Part shown: positions 1 to 7,749 of the stretch, one piece after another
Position numbering within the stretch: position 1 is the first letter of the stretch
Layout: the number at the start of each line of letters is the position of its first letter
Source of the DNA: Robiginitomaculum sp.
GTDB lineage: Bacteria; Pseudomonadota; Alphaproteobacteria; Caulobacterales; Maricaulaceae
Direction: 5' to 3'
DNA length: 10,597 nucleotides
Assembly: GCA_027071965.1 (NCBI GenBank)
Contig: JALSYJ010000213.1
Location: 1 to 10,597 of the forward strand
Notes under the pieces: model-generated
Seen by the model: only the letters and a program-made list of their open reading frames with translations
Told to the model about the DNA's origin: nothing
The model's database searches: none
Translations under genes and position numbers: made by a program

Positions 1-1138
1 CCCGCAGACTATAGTCTTCCAGGAGGGACAGGGCCTTTTCCGCAAGCCCGCGAGCATCTCCGGGCGGGACCACCCATCCGGTGTCGCCGTTTTTCACGAT
101 CTCCCCACAACCACCGACATCAAATGTCACGCTGGGTACGCCGCAGGCAGCCGCTTCGATGAGGACGTTAGGCAGATTGTCGGCCCTCGTCGGATAAAGG
201 AAGACATCCGAAGCCGAGTAACAGGCTGCCATGAGCCGGTCGCTTTCAAGAGGCCCGGCATGATGCACCTCAAGCTTGCTGAAACGAGCAAGTTCCCACA
301 GATCCCCGGACCCGACCAGCAGGACATGAACCTTCCCCTCTACCTTGTTGTTGATCCGCTTCAGGGCCGCCAGCAGTTCTGGCCCACCCTTCCAGGGATT
401 GTCGCGCAGAAAATCGGCGCAGAACATCAGCACCTTTGCCCGTAAGGGGATGCCTAGCACTTTCCGGGCAGCCTGTTGGTCCCCCGGCCGGAACACATCA
501 AGATCAAACCCGTTGTATATCTGCACGATCTCCTTGTCCGTAAAAACCGGGCTCTGTTGGGCAAGTTCGAACAACCAGCGGGAAGGGCATATCAGGTGGA
601 TATCACTGTCACGGTACACTTGCATTTTACGCCACAATAACCAGCGACCGGTATTCACACCAATAGAAGGATAGACCCGATATTCTCGGCAACCGCGCAT
701 ATCTTTCCATGAGACGTCATCAAAGCTATGTGCACAATTGCCGGTAAAGCTCCACATATCGCTCAAGGTCCAGGCTATAGGAGCAAGCCTTGAAAGTTTC
801 CGCAGCAGGGGGAGAGCAAAATAACCCCCGTGCAGGTTGCGAAGATAGATGAGATCGGGTTGGATTTCATGCGCGGCCCGCATGATCGCACGGGATGAGA
901 ACGGAAAGAACTGGTATTGCAGGCCTACGGCGTTTGTCAAGACATCCAGGCCAGATTCAAAATAAAGCTGCGCCCTGCTTTGCCTCGTACATATCACCTT
1001 AGGGTCGGACGAGGTCTTCCTTCCGACGAGAAGGTAATTGTCAAAACCATGAAACCTTGCCAACCCGTTCAGCAGCCGCGAGGCCGCAATAGCCGCTCCG
1101 CCATGGTGGTCGCAAGTGTTGATGGTGAGGAGTTTCAA
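1..1138 (-). CDS. GT4-family glycosyltransferase, WcaC-like (C-terminus beyond left edge)
   Basis: The frame stays open for 379 codons and runs off the window. It probably transfers a sugar from a nucleotide donor to a lipid-linked intermediate on the cytoplasmic side of the inner membrane. Visible GT-B features: N-terminal KLLTINTCDHHGGAA with the glycine-rich acceptor-side loop (residues 2-16); NLHGGYF (101-107) and WTLSDMWSFTGNCAHS (123-138), both typical of WcaC-like GT4 enzymes; PSRWLFELA (185-193); IYNGFDLDVFRP (207-218); and the C-terminal donor site with FLYPTRADNLPNVLIEAAACGVP around residues 313-335. The start is inferred: no ATG or GTG is available upstream in frame, TTG at 1138 gives the family-like MKLLTIN beginning, and an AGG lies 9 bases before it; ATT at 1141 is the alternative. 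It begins 10 bases after the upstream methyltransferase stop. G+C is higher than in the preceding gene. Family is confident; donor and acceptor are unknown. Confidence 0.9.
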   Translation of the reverse strand, partial: MKLLTINTCDHHGGAAIAASRLLNGLARFHGFDNYLLVGRKTSSDPKVICTRQSRAQLYFESGLDVLTNAVGLQYQFFPFSSRAIMRAAHEIQPDLIYLRNLHGGYFALPLLRKLSRLAPIAWTLSDMWSFTGNCAHSFDDVSWKDMRGCREYRVYPSIGVNTGRWLLWRKMQVYRDSDIHLICPSRWLFELAQQSPVFTDKEIVQIYNGFDLDVFRPGDQQAARKVLGIPLRAKVLMFCADFLRDNPWKGGPELLAALKRINNKVEGKVHVLLVGSGDLWELARFSKLEVHHAGPLESDRLMAACYSASDVFLYPTRADNLPNVLIEAAACGVPSVTFDVGGCGEIVKNGDTGWVVPPGDARGLAEKALSLLEDYSLR

Positions 1139-1148
1139 AATGACTAGC

Positions 1149-2066
1149 CTATGAACGGACCTTCATCAATACCCCGATAGTATGTCCGTGACATGAAACC
1201 TTATCGATGAAGTATGGAGCAAGCATCCGATCTAGCATCCGGCCGGCAACCATTAGTCCTCGAGAAACCAAGGTCCTAATCCCGCCCGATGAAGACATGC
1301 TTCGCATAAGGGATTCCCTTCTGGTATTCAGAACCGCCTGATAATGAACAAGACGGAGAGGCTCAAAGTAAAATTCCACAATATCGAATCCAAGTATGCC
1401 GGCCATATTTTCGATAGAGCTCTTGTTCCACAGGGTCATGTGGTGTGGAGGAAAATTATGTATATCGAAGACCTCTCGGCAATAAACCGAGTCTCTATTG
1501 GGAACTGACAAAAACAACAACCCTTCCGGATTCAATTTCTTTTTCATGTACAGGATAAAATCTCGAGGAGACTCCACATGCTCGACAGTCTGAAATGAAA
1601 CAATGAAGTCATATTTGTCTTCATCCCTGTCTATTTTTATTCCTTCTCGCTCGAGCACTGCAAGTGCAAGTGGGTTTTTGTCCAATCCTGCTATATCGAA
1701 TGATTGTCCGAGTTTTTTCAAAAAAGCACCTGTACCGCATCCGACATCAAGAATAGATCCGGGAGATGCCTGGACTATCTTGTCAATTGCAAAATCGAAT
1801 TCAGGCTTTGATTTCTCATAAAATCCCTTTTGGGTATACATAGCTTCATAAAAAACATCATCGCCACACTTTGCGCCCGCATAGAAACATATATCGCATT
1901 CAGCACAGCGCATCATTGAGATATATTCTCCATCGATGAATTTTTCTATGTCGATTCCATATCTTTTTTTATATTCGTGCGAGATAACCCCAGATGGAAC
2001 ACGATCATATTCGATCAGCTTCTTTGAACCACATATCACACATTCGCAATTCTTATTGCAAGACAT
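1149..2066 (-). CDS. Class I SAM-dependent methyltransferase with N-terminal Cys cluster
   Basis: A 305-residue methyltransferase. Residues 1-65 carry CxxC (C9, C12) and a second group, C54, C57 and C60, which look like a zinc-binding module. The Rossmann core follows with motif I LDVGCGTGAF (106-115), an acidic residue after the second strand (GLDKNPLA, 127-134), FIVSFQTVEHVESP (154-167), and LNPEGLLFLSVPN (178-190). The PPHHMTLW segment (206-213) is common in methyltransferases of polysaccharide and sugar-modification clusters with this N-terminal layout. The likely substrate is a sugar, either nucleotide-linked or in the growing glycan; C- or O-methylation cannot be told apart here. ATG at 2066 is chosen because GGGTGG lies 5 bases before it; GTG at 2075 has no well-placed ribosome site. 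It overlaps the end of the HlpA-like gene by 14 bases, suggesting coupled translation. One line inside it counts 19/60 G+C. Confidence 0.85.
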   Translation of the reverse strand: MSCNKNCECVICGSKKLIEYDRVPSGVISHEYKKRYGIDIEKFIDGEYISMMRCAECDICFYAGAKCGDDVFYEAMYTQKGFYEKSKPEFDFAIDKIVQASPGSILDVGCGTGAFLKKLGQSFDIAGLDKNPLALAVLEREGIKIDRDEDKYDFIVSFQTVEHVESPRDFILYMKKKLNPEGLLFLSVPNRDSVYCREVFDIHNFPPHHMTLWNKSSIENMAGILGFDIVEFYFEPLRLVHYQAVLNTRRESLMRSMSSSGGIRTLVSRGLMVAGRMLDRMLAPYFIDKVSCHGHTIGVLMKVRS

Positions 2067-2970
2067 GGCTGCCACCCATCATTAATTTTTTTACTAAAAC
2101 ATACAGTTGTCGTTCTCGAAACACGTTCATTTCCGTAAGATGATCAGCTTTCGTGTCTCTTAAAATATAGGGTGGGTGATCAAGTGGTAAATCTAGCGAT
2201 ATTGCTTTCTTTGCTGTCGTTCTGTTTTCCCCAGCAGTATGAGTTGCCCCCTCACCAAATCCAATATTTGCGACCAGCGTAACCTTGGGTAAAATCGCCA
2301 GGCCACTATGCAACCAGCATGCAAGCACCCATGCCGGAGACCATGCGTCTATTTTACCTTGATGCGCCATGTCGAAAATTTTGAATCTGTATTTACGAGC
2401 TCGAGAATCGCAAAACATCCTGTCCAGCAACCCGGAATCCCGTATTTCCGGCCATGCCGTCATGTTTTCGTCATAATGATCCCAAGCGCGTTTCCAGGTT
2501 GCCCATCCCCATATATGGGGATACCTAGAAAAATAGTAACTATACAATGGGAGAGAACCGTCATACCTTGAGGCGTTTGCTCCAATATGCATGATGCGCT
2601 CATCGCAGCGATAACGTTCCAACAATTCATTACAAAAAACAAAAAAAGTAGGATCAGGGAGACAATCGTCCTCTAGAATTATTGCTTCTTCAATATGGGA
2701 AAACACCCAATTCAATCCACTGATCACCCTAGCCCGGCATCCCATGTTCTCGTCAGAATAGTTGGTAAATACTTCACATGGCCAGTCTACTTTACTGACA
2801 ATTTCCCGAACCTCATCACACAGTGCCGTCTCTCCTTCCCGTTCAGAACGCGGGCCATCAGCAATAACGAATAACTGTTTCGGACGAGCAACGCGTATTC
2901 TCTCGAATACCCGCCTGGTGGCATCGGGCCGGTTGAAAACAATAAAGACTACTGGTGTATCAAGACCCAT
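2053..2970 (-). CDS. HlpA-like GT-A (family 2-type) glycosyltransferase
   Basis: A 305-residue protein with a GT-A nucleotide-sugar transferase layout: TPVVFIVFNRPDATRRVFE (residues 5-23) as the first strand and helix, LFVIADGPR (33-41), NMGCRARVISGLNWVF (75-90), and AIILEDDCLPDPTFF (96-110) with the acidic EDD (100-102) that should bind metal and donor phosphate. YPHIWGWATWKRAWDHYD (150-167) matches the aromatic signature of proteins annotated as hemolytic protein HlpA-like or glycosyltransferase family 2. That old HlpA name should not be read as evidence of haemolysin activity. No membrane segment is evident, so it likely acts in the cytoplasm or at the inner membrane face. ATG at 2970 is chosen because GGAG lies 9 bases upstream; GTG at 2976 is too close to that site. 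It overlaps asnB by 11 bases. Linkage and sugar are unknown. Confidence 0.82.
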   Translation of the reverse strand: MGLDTPVVFIVFNRPDATRRVFERIRVARPKQLFVIADGPRSEREGETALCDEVREIVSKVDWPCEVFTNYSDENMGCRARVISGLNWVFSHIEEAIILEDDCLPDPTFFVFCNELLERYRCDERIMHIGANASRYDGSLPLYSYYFSRYPHIWGWATWKRAWDHYDENMTAWPEIRDSGLLDRMFCDSRARKYRFKIFDMAHQGKIDAWSPAWVLACWLHSGLAILPKVTLVANIGFGEGATHTAGENRTTAKKAISLDLPLDHPPYILRDTKADHLTEMNVFRERQLYVLVKKLMMGGSHVLQ

Positions 2971-4891
2971 GTCCACATTCTCCGAGCATTCTTTCGCACC
3001 ACATATCGAACAAAATCACTTTGTAGGCCATGGCCAAGTCGGCCTGACCAGAAACAGCTTGGCGTAAAAAACGCACGAACACATCATTTTTTACAAGCCC
3101 ATGAGTAACCAGATAGCCTTCCTCCAACCGCTTACCATACATCGTAACGACTGCCATGTACCATTGTAAAACCGGTGGAGTAAACCCCATCTTTCGACGG
3201 TCAAGGACTTCGTCTGGTACAATTCCATGTAACGCGTCTATAAAGCGGCGTTTATAGCCAAGATCGTGATCAGGCATCGCCTTGCGCAAACCCATGACCA
3301 ACTCCACAAAGCGATAATCGAGCAAGGGCAATCGGCTCTCGACAGAACACCCCATGCTCATCCTGTCACCAAGAACCAGACAGTCACCTTGAAGCCAAGT
3401 GGCAAAAAGAAATTTGCTAATCTTTGCAGGAACATCCTCCCAGTCGTCGCTTTCGAAAAAAGAGAATATAAGATCTTCATCAATTCTAGCGTCGTCAGGA
3501 AACCATTCCGCTGCAAACCTTTTCCCGGAAAGGAAATTTGGCCTTTCATCGTAAAATATAAACCGGTTTGGCCTGTCCAGACGAACTCGCTCCCTTTTAA
3601 TGGCGGTTAGAATCTGCCGTACTATATGGCCAGGGTTCAACATTGCCTGTTTCAAGCCTATATTGGCATACACCCATCTAATCGCCTCTGCGAGGTAATG
3701 ATATCTCCCGTTCCCTTCCAGGGCGGCGCGTTTGGTCAGGTTCTTTCTCACCGCTTCAGCTACCCAGGGATAGCCCCAGAAGAGCTCATCACCGCCTAGG
3801 CCGGAAAGCAACACCGGAACCCCCTGTTCCCTTGCGGCCCGGTTGACCGAATAAATGCCAAATGCGGCGATATCGGCGACCGGGTCATCCATGCAATAGA
3901 CCATCTCAGGAAAAAATAGTGCAAACTCTTCGGCGCGCAGCTCTATCTCATGGAATGCAAACCCTAGTTTCCGTGCAAGCCCTTCTGCCATATCCCTTTC
4001 GTCGTTTTCAGGACGGCCGGGATAGCCAACACTGAAGGCGTGCATCTCGTCGCGGTAGTGCCTTCTGGCGAAAACCGCTACTGCGCTCGAGTCTATTCCC
4101 CCGGACAGTGAGACGCCAACCGGTACGTCAGCTCTGACTATGAGTCTCGATACCTCGTCAAAGGCATCCCTTATTAACACTACCGGGTCTCCTTCCACCG
4201 GATCGGCATCCTCGAGATCCCAGTATTTTTCTTCTCTAAATGTTAAATCGGAGAGGTCGAGAACAAGATAATGACCAGCTTGGAGCTTTCTGACACCGTT
4301 TATCGCGGTGAGCGGTTCGGGAACATAACCATAGTGAAGGTAAAGATTGAAAGCATTTTGGTCAACCTGCACGCCCTTATTTTTCAGCCAGGGCATCAAC
4401 GCCTTCATCTCCGAGGCAAAGGCCAGCTCCTCGCCTTGCCGGCTATAGTAAAGCGGCTTTTCCCCAATACGGTCCCGGGCTATGAACAGCTTACGCCTTC
4501 GGGAGTCAAAGAGCGCAAGCGAAAACATACCCCGCAGCTCGTCAAGGCATCTTTCCCCCTTCTCCTCGTACAGATGAACAATGCTTTCACAGTCACTGTG
4601 GCTCGAAAAGCGATGACCACGGGCTTCCAACTTCTGACGAAGCTCTACATGATTGTATATCTCGCCATTCACCACTAGCGCAATCGTACCATCCTCGCTA
4701 AAAAGGGGCTGGTCTCCACCGTCGAGGTCGATAATTTTGAGCCGCCGCATGGCCAGTGCTACCGATCTATCCCGGTAAAAGCCCTCACTGTCCGGTCCGC
4801 GATGCACCAAGGCGGCGTTCATATTCTTTAGAATTGCTGCATCCCTGTCCTCAATCTGATTTTGGGTTGCTATACCGCAAATCCCACACAT
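2960..4891 (-). CDS. asnB: Glutamine-dependent asparagine synthase family amidotransferase
   Basis: A full-length 643-residue AsnB-type enzyme. The N-terminal class II glutamine amidotransferase begins MCGICGIA, with Cys2 the expected nucleophile after Met removal, then RGPDSEGF (31-38), NGEIYNH (75-81) and the RDRIGEKPLYY region (139-149). The C-terminal ATP-pyrophosphatase domain has the PP-loop SLSGGIDSS (261-269), MDDPVAD (334-340) and LSGLGGDELFWGY (362-374). Glutamine hydrolysis supplies ammonia to a carboxylate activated with ATP. In free metabolism that is aspartate; paralogues in O-antigen and capsule clusters are thought to amidate uronic acids or other acidic sugars, and the location favours such a role, but this is inference. 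The start is firm: AGGAG lies 8 bases before ATG and Cys must follow Met. It starts 3 bases after the upstream stop. No catalytic residue looks missing. Confidence 0.93.
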   Translation of the reverse strand: MCGICGIATQNQIEDRDAAILKNMNAALVHRGPDSEGFYRDRSVALAMRRLKIIDLDGGDQPLFSEDGTIALVVNGEIYNHVELRQKLEARGHRFSSHSDCESIVHLYEEKGERCLDELRGMFSLALFDSRRRKLFIARDRIGEKPLYYSRQGEELAFASEMKALMPWLKNKGVQVDQNAFNLYLHYGYVPEPLTAINGVRKLQAGHYLVLDLSDLTFREEKYWDLEDADPVEGDPVVLIRDAFDEVSRLIVRADVPVGVSLSGGIDSSAVAVFARRHYRDEMHAFSVGYPGRPENDERDMAEGLARKLGFAFHEIELRAEEFALFFPEMVYCMDDPVADIAAFGIYSVNRAAREQGVPVLLSGLGGDELFWGYPWVAEAVRKNLTKRAALEGNGRYHYLAEAIRWVYANIGLKQAMLNPGHIVRQILTAIKRERVRLDRPNRFIFYDERPNFLSGKRFAAEWFPDDARIDEDLIFSFFESDDWEDVPAKISKFLFATWLQGDCLVLGDRMSMGCSVESRLPLLDYRFVELVMGLRKAMPDHDLGYKRRFIDALHGIVPDEVLDRRKMGFTPPVLQWYMAVVTMYGKRLEEGYLVTHGLVKNDVFVRFLRQAVSGQADLAMAYKVILFDMWCERMLGECGHGS

Positions 4892-4894
4892 AGA

Positions 4895-6157
4895 TCAGGC
4901 TCCTGATTCGCGAATAAGTTTTGGAGCTCTTGATACAACATCCCCATATTCACATACATAAAAATTTTGCATAACGAGCAAAACGGATTTAAAAAGGCAG
5001 GATATTATTTGCGCCAACTCATTCACAGGGATAGTGTTAGGCAAAAAAACAGATCTGTACTGCAACATTTGCAAATTGCTATCCTGCATCAAATTATCTT
5101 GTGCCAGATTCCCCCATCTGTCCCTAGGCATCAAATCCACAACCATGCCCGCATGGGCTGTAGGCAATAACATGTTCGACCCATGAACGCCAACAACCAT
5201 ACGGCTTTCCGCATACACTCTGCATAACGCCCGCTCTTGTTCTTTGGACAATGGGGGATCTAATCTCTGATCGTCTATCCAGTCAGGGAACTTGCCTTCT
5301 CTACCTATTCCAGCGACCGTGAACTTCACATCAGGCAGATTCCGCTTCAACCGCTTGAATAAGCTAATGATCTTTCTTCTTTGCCACCACAAGAATAGAA
5401 AACCTGGAATCCCACGTCTTGCCAGGATCCCGATGATATTGAAGCCATTCCACAAACGGTCACCGCGCCAAATAAACGTAAGACGGGGATTTTTTCGGGA
5501 AAAATCATGGCGTGATACACCTGTAAAACGGGAAATATCAACGTTAACGGGATGAGAATATGCCCTGCTGACTTTAACTGAAGTAAACCGATCGCATTCC
5601 CGTTGAATTTTCTTATCAAGATCAGGATAATACGCTCGCATCTCATCAAGCTTTAAGTCAACAACCCAAACTTCGGCCACACCCTCTGGTACCATCCAGC
5701 GAAGAAATTCCGGTACAATAACAACCAGTCCTGTGTCGCTGCCATCATCGAGATGTCGCTCCGCGTTAAGCAATTTGAGCAGACTATGACCATATAGATA
5801 GTCCATGCAATTGAGGATTACTACTTCATCACAATCAATTCTTTTATCGATATGAATCTCAATCTTCTTATTATCCGGCTTAAGCAATGAGGTCAATAGC
5901 GGCTTTCCAAACCAAGAAATGCTGTTTGGCCTATTACCTTCGCCCAAAACTTCTCTACGTTCCAGGCAAACCGTGTATGGCGAATAAATGGCTTGACCGA
6001 TTTTCAAATCACTAACTAATGTTACACCACAATTATCACAACTTGATTTAACACATACATGTATACCTTGCCAAAGGGGGACAGCTTCAACTTCCATATT
6101 ACAATATGGACATTCAATACTTTTCGGAAAAGACACACTGTCACAATCTCTACACAT
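4895..6157 (-). CDS. Cys-cluster protein with glycosyltransferase-like C-terminus, function unknown
   Basis: A 420-residue protein I cannot assign to a named family. Residues 1-43 hold two CxxC pairs (C2/C5 and C16/C19) and then C35, C40 and C43, strongly suggesting a bound zinc. The middle has VVILNCMDYLYGHSLLKLL (112-130) and VVIVPEFLRWMVPEG (145-159). The second half reads like a Rossmann/GT-B domain: RLTFIWRGDRLW (225-236), DVKFTVAGIGREG (276-288), then AESRMVVGVHGSNMLLPTAHAG (316-337) and VVDLMPRD (339-346). The GVHGSN segment followed by a small loop and a hydrophobic strand resembles the conserved GVHGAG region of GT61-type glycosyltransferases. A glycosyltransferase role is therefore plausible but unproven. 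The CWWQ-like hydrophobic patch near 250-260 is short and need not be a membrane segment. It starts 2 bases after the FkbM stop with only a weak ribosome site (GGTAAAG). Confidence 0.75.
   Translation of the reverse strand: MCRDCDSVSFPKSIECPYCNMEVEAVPLWQGIHVCVKSSCDNCGVTLVSDLKIGQAIYSPYTVCLERREVLGEGNRPNSISWFGKPLLTSLLKPDNKKIEIHIDKRIDCDEVVILNCMDYLYGHSLLKLLNAERHLDDGSDTGLVVIVPEFLRWMVPEGVAEVWVVDLKLDEMRAYYPDLDKKIQRECDRFTSVKVSRAYSHPVNVDISRFTGVSRHDFSRKNPRLTFIWRGDRLWNGFNIIGILARRGIPGFLFLWWQRRKIISLFKRLKRNLPDVKFTVAGIGREGKFPDWIDDQRLDPPLSKEQERALCRVYAESRMVVGVHGSNMLLPTAHAGMVVDLMPRDRWGNLAQDNLMQDSNLQMLQYRSVFLPNTIPVNELAQIISCLFKSVLLVMQNFYVCEYGDVVSRAPKLIRESGA
4900..4904 (-). promoter_or_regulatory. Shine-Dalgarno site of asnB
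   Basis: AGGAG on the minus strand, 8 bases before the asnB ATG. It lies inside the last codons of the upstream 420-residue gene, so asnB initiation is embedded in that gene's end. Confidence 0.8.
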
Positions 6158-6159
6158 AA

Positions 6160-6957
6160 CTACTTTACCAATTCAAGTATTCTGGGAGACACCGCAACAT
6201 AATTTGCATATTGAAAATTGTCCATATATGGTCTGTAAGGCCTGATTTCCAATCCTCTTGGCATCACCTTGGACACCAGGAATCCCGCAGACTCAAGCAT
6301 TGCATACAGATTCAAGAGACTAGTATGCGCATCAAGGTTGGTTCCACCATATTCAAACTGAATAAAATCGATAAATTTCGGATCCAAATAATCATTCAGT
6401 CCGGACAATACGGCCATTTCATGGCCCTCTACGTCTATCTTCAATAAATTGATATGTACGATACCTTCACGCTCTATAAACGAATCAAGCCTTAGTGTCT
6501 CCACAATCTCTTTTTTATCCAGTTTAATCCCGTAAATATCCAGATTTCTCTTATAAAGAGAAGAAAGTTTTGGGTTCTCATCGTTGTAATATATTTTTTC
6601 ACTACCATTATGGTCTGACAACGCAATGTCAAAAACATGAATATTAGCAATATCATGAAACCTGTTTACCAATTCTGTATAATTTTTCTTTAGAGGTTCA
6701 AAGCAATATATATTTATACTTGAACAATGATTTCTAGCTAGACGTAAACAGACATCCGAATAGTCGCCTGCATTAGCTCCCACATCAATCAACGTAATAT
6801 GGTCGCTTGCTTTGCAAATATATCGTATAGCATTTTCAATGAATAACTTCTCTCCATTCGTTTCAAAATTGACATTGTTATTATTCTCTATTCTGTTAAG
6901 CCATGCCAAACATAATCTACGGGCGATTTTTTTAAAAAGTCCTTCCTTAACAAACAT
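6160..6957 (-). CDS. FkbM-family SAM-dependent methyltransferase
   Basis: A 265-residue protein with the FkbM-type methyltransferase core: motif I LIDVGANAGDYS (56-67), acidic-strand segment YCFEPLKKNY (84-93), DIALSDHNGSEKIYY (110-124), TLRLDSF (154-160), the family's LLKIDVEGHEMAVLSG (171-186) and FIQFEYGG (198-205). FkbM proteins transfer a methyl group from SAM, usually to a hydroxyl; in polysaccharide clusters they are taken to methylate sugars, which is the likely role here. ATG at 6957 is preferred: GAGAGG lies 5 bases upstream, while the in-frame GTG at 6960 is closer than usual. It overlaps the end of the DUF268 gene by 11 bases. This gene is strongly AT-rich (17/60 G+C in one line) compared with gmd and the GT4 gene, suggesting separate acquisition. 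The acceptor sugar and position cannot be told. Confidence 0.9.
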   Translation of the reverse strand: MFVKEGLFKKIARRLCLAWLNRIENNNNVNFETNGEKLFIENAIRYICKASDHITLIDVGANAGDYSDVCLRLARNHCSSINIYCFEPLKKNYTELVNRFHDIANIHVFDIALSDHNGSEKIYYNDENPKLSSLYKRNLDIYGIKLDKKEIVETLRLDSFIEREGIVHINLLKIDVEGHEMAVLSGLNDYLDPKFIDFIQFEYGGTNLDAHTSLLNLYAMLESAGFLVSKVMPRGLEIRPYRPYMDNFQYANYVAVSPRILELVK

Positions 6958-7744
6958 CACATCCTCTCTTTACAAAATGGAACATACCCGTACCAAACCC
7001 CTTACCCGAGTCATATTCTTTATATACCCTATTACCATATATATAAGCTTCGTCTACCAACTCCATATCAGGAAACATGGCTACTAGACTTGACGGGGTA
7101 AAGGCTCGATGGGCGTTGAAATAAACCCTGTCTACATCATCAACTGGCACAGATACCAACAAATTTCCTCCTGTCGCAACAACGCGAGACAATTCCTGGC
7201 ACGCCTTCTCCGATCCTAATGGATCAACTTGGTCTCCATATCTTCCTAATCCGATATGTTCGATGACGCAGAGCGACGAAAGACTCTCAATTGCCCCATC
7301 ATCAAAGGGCAGAGACAATATGGAACCCGCAACAAATGTGAATCCTTCCAGAACTACATCTGGAGGGCGTATATCAATCATCGTCACTGGAACCGACTGG
7401 GCGATAAGGGACATGCTTTTTACGCTTGATCCAACATCAAAATGTCGCTGCGGAGACAATTCAAAAATTTTCTTCGCAGCCCATGTATCCTGATAGAAGT
7501 AAATGTACTCAACCGGCGTAAATGCTATTTTGTCACGCAAACATGGGTACAACCTTCGAGTCTCAATCTCATACTTACACTCACTATCATTCATTAATTT
7601 TATAAACTTACTATAGTCAGACCAAAACCAGGACAGATCTTTAAAAAAACGGAATAAATTGAAACTATATTCAATCTGCAATACTCTAGATAGCTTATAC
7701 AGCAAGACTAACAACGTACTATTTTTCAACCATGTATTATTCAT
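6947..7744 (-). CDS. DUF268 family protein, methyltransferase-like
   Basis: A 265-residue protein that I recognise as DUF268-like by its core: VEYIYFYQDTWAAKKIFEL (78-96), RHFDVGSSVKS (100-110) in the place of methyltransferase motif I, VTMIDIRPPD (120-129), FVAGSILSLPFDDGAIESL (137-155), CVIEHIGLGRYGDQVDP (159-175) and ATGGNLLVSVPV (190-201). The order of strands and the GxxEH-like element follow class I SAM methyltransferases, but activity of DUF268 proteins is not established as far as I know. It probably modifies a sugar or a nucleotide-sugar in this pathway. Residues 1-60 are basic and aromatic with a hydrophobic patch (9-24), possibly membrane-associating. ATG at 7744 lies 5 bases after the flippase stop, with AAGGGA 12 bases before it; ATG at 7777, which overlaps the flippase by 28 bases, adds 11 residues and has no good ribosome site. 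Confidence 0.82.
   Translation of the reverse strand: MNNTWLKNSTLLVLLYKLSRVLQIEYSFNLFRFFKDLSWFWSDYSKFIKLMNDSECKYEIETRRLYPCLRDKIAFTPVEYIYFYQDTWAAKKIFELSPQRHFDVGSSVKSMSLIAQSVPVTMIDIRPPDVVLEGFTFVAGSILSLPFDDGAIESLSSLCVIEHIGLGRYGDQVDPLGSEKACQELSRVVATGGNLLVSVPVDDVDRVYFNAHRAFTPSSLVAMFPDMELVDEAYIYGNRVYKEYDSGKGFGTGMFHFVKRGCDVC
6963..6968 (-). promoter_or_regulatory. Ribosome binding site deciding the FkbM start
   Basis: GAGAGG on the minus strand, 5 bases before ATG 6957 and only 2 before GTG 6960. The spacing favours the ATG. The site is inside the last codons of the DUF268 gene. Confidence 0.6.
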
Positions 7745-7749
7745 ATCTA

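Noticed and set aside
127..1147. Several open frames on both strands in the left part (127-327 minus; 260-445, 345-674 and 917-1147 plus)
   Set aside because: They are all covered by the continuous minus-strand GT4 frame, which has recognisable motifs along its whole length; the others show none.
2053..2970. Haemolysin function for the HlpA-like gene
   Set aside because: The family name is historical; the sequence shows a GT-A nucleotide-sugar transferase pattern with an EDD motif and lies in a glycan operon.
5347..5649. Minus-strand frame of 100 codons inside the 420-residue gene
   Set aside because: It lies wholly inside a longer frame with cysteine motifs and GT-like features; no ribosome site or motif supports it.
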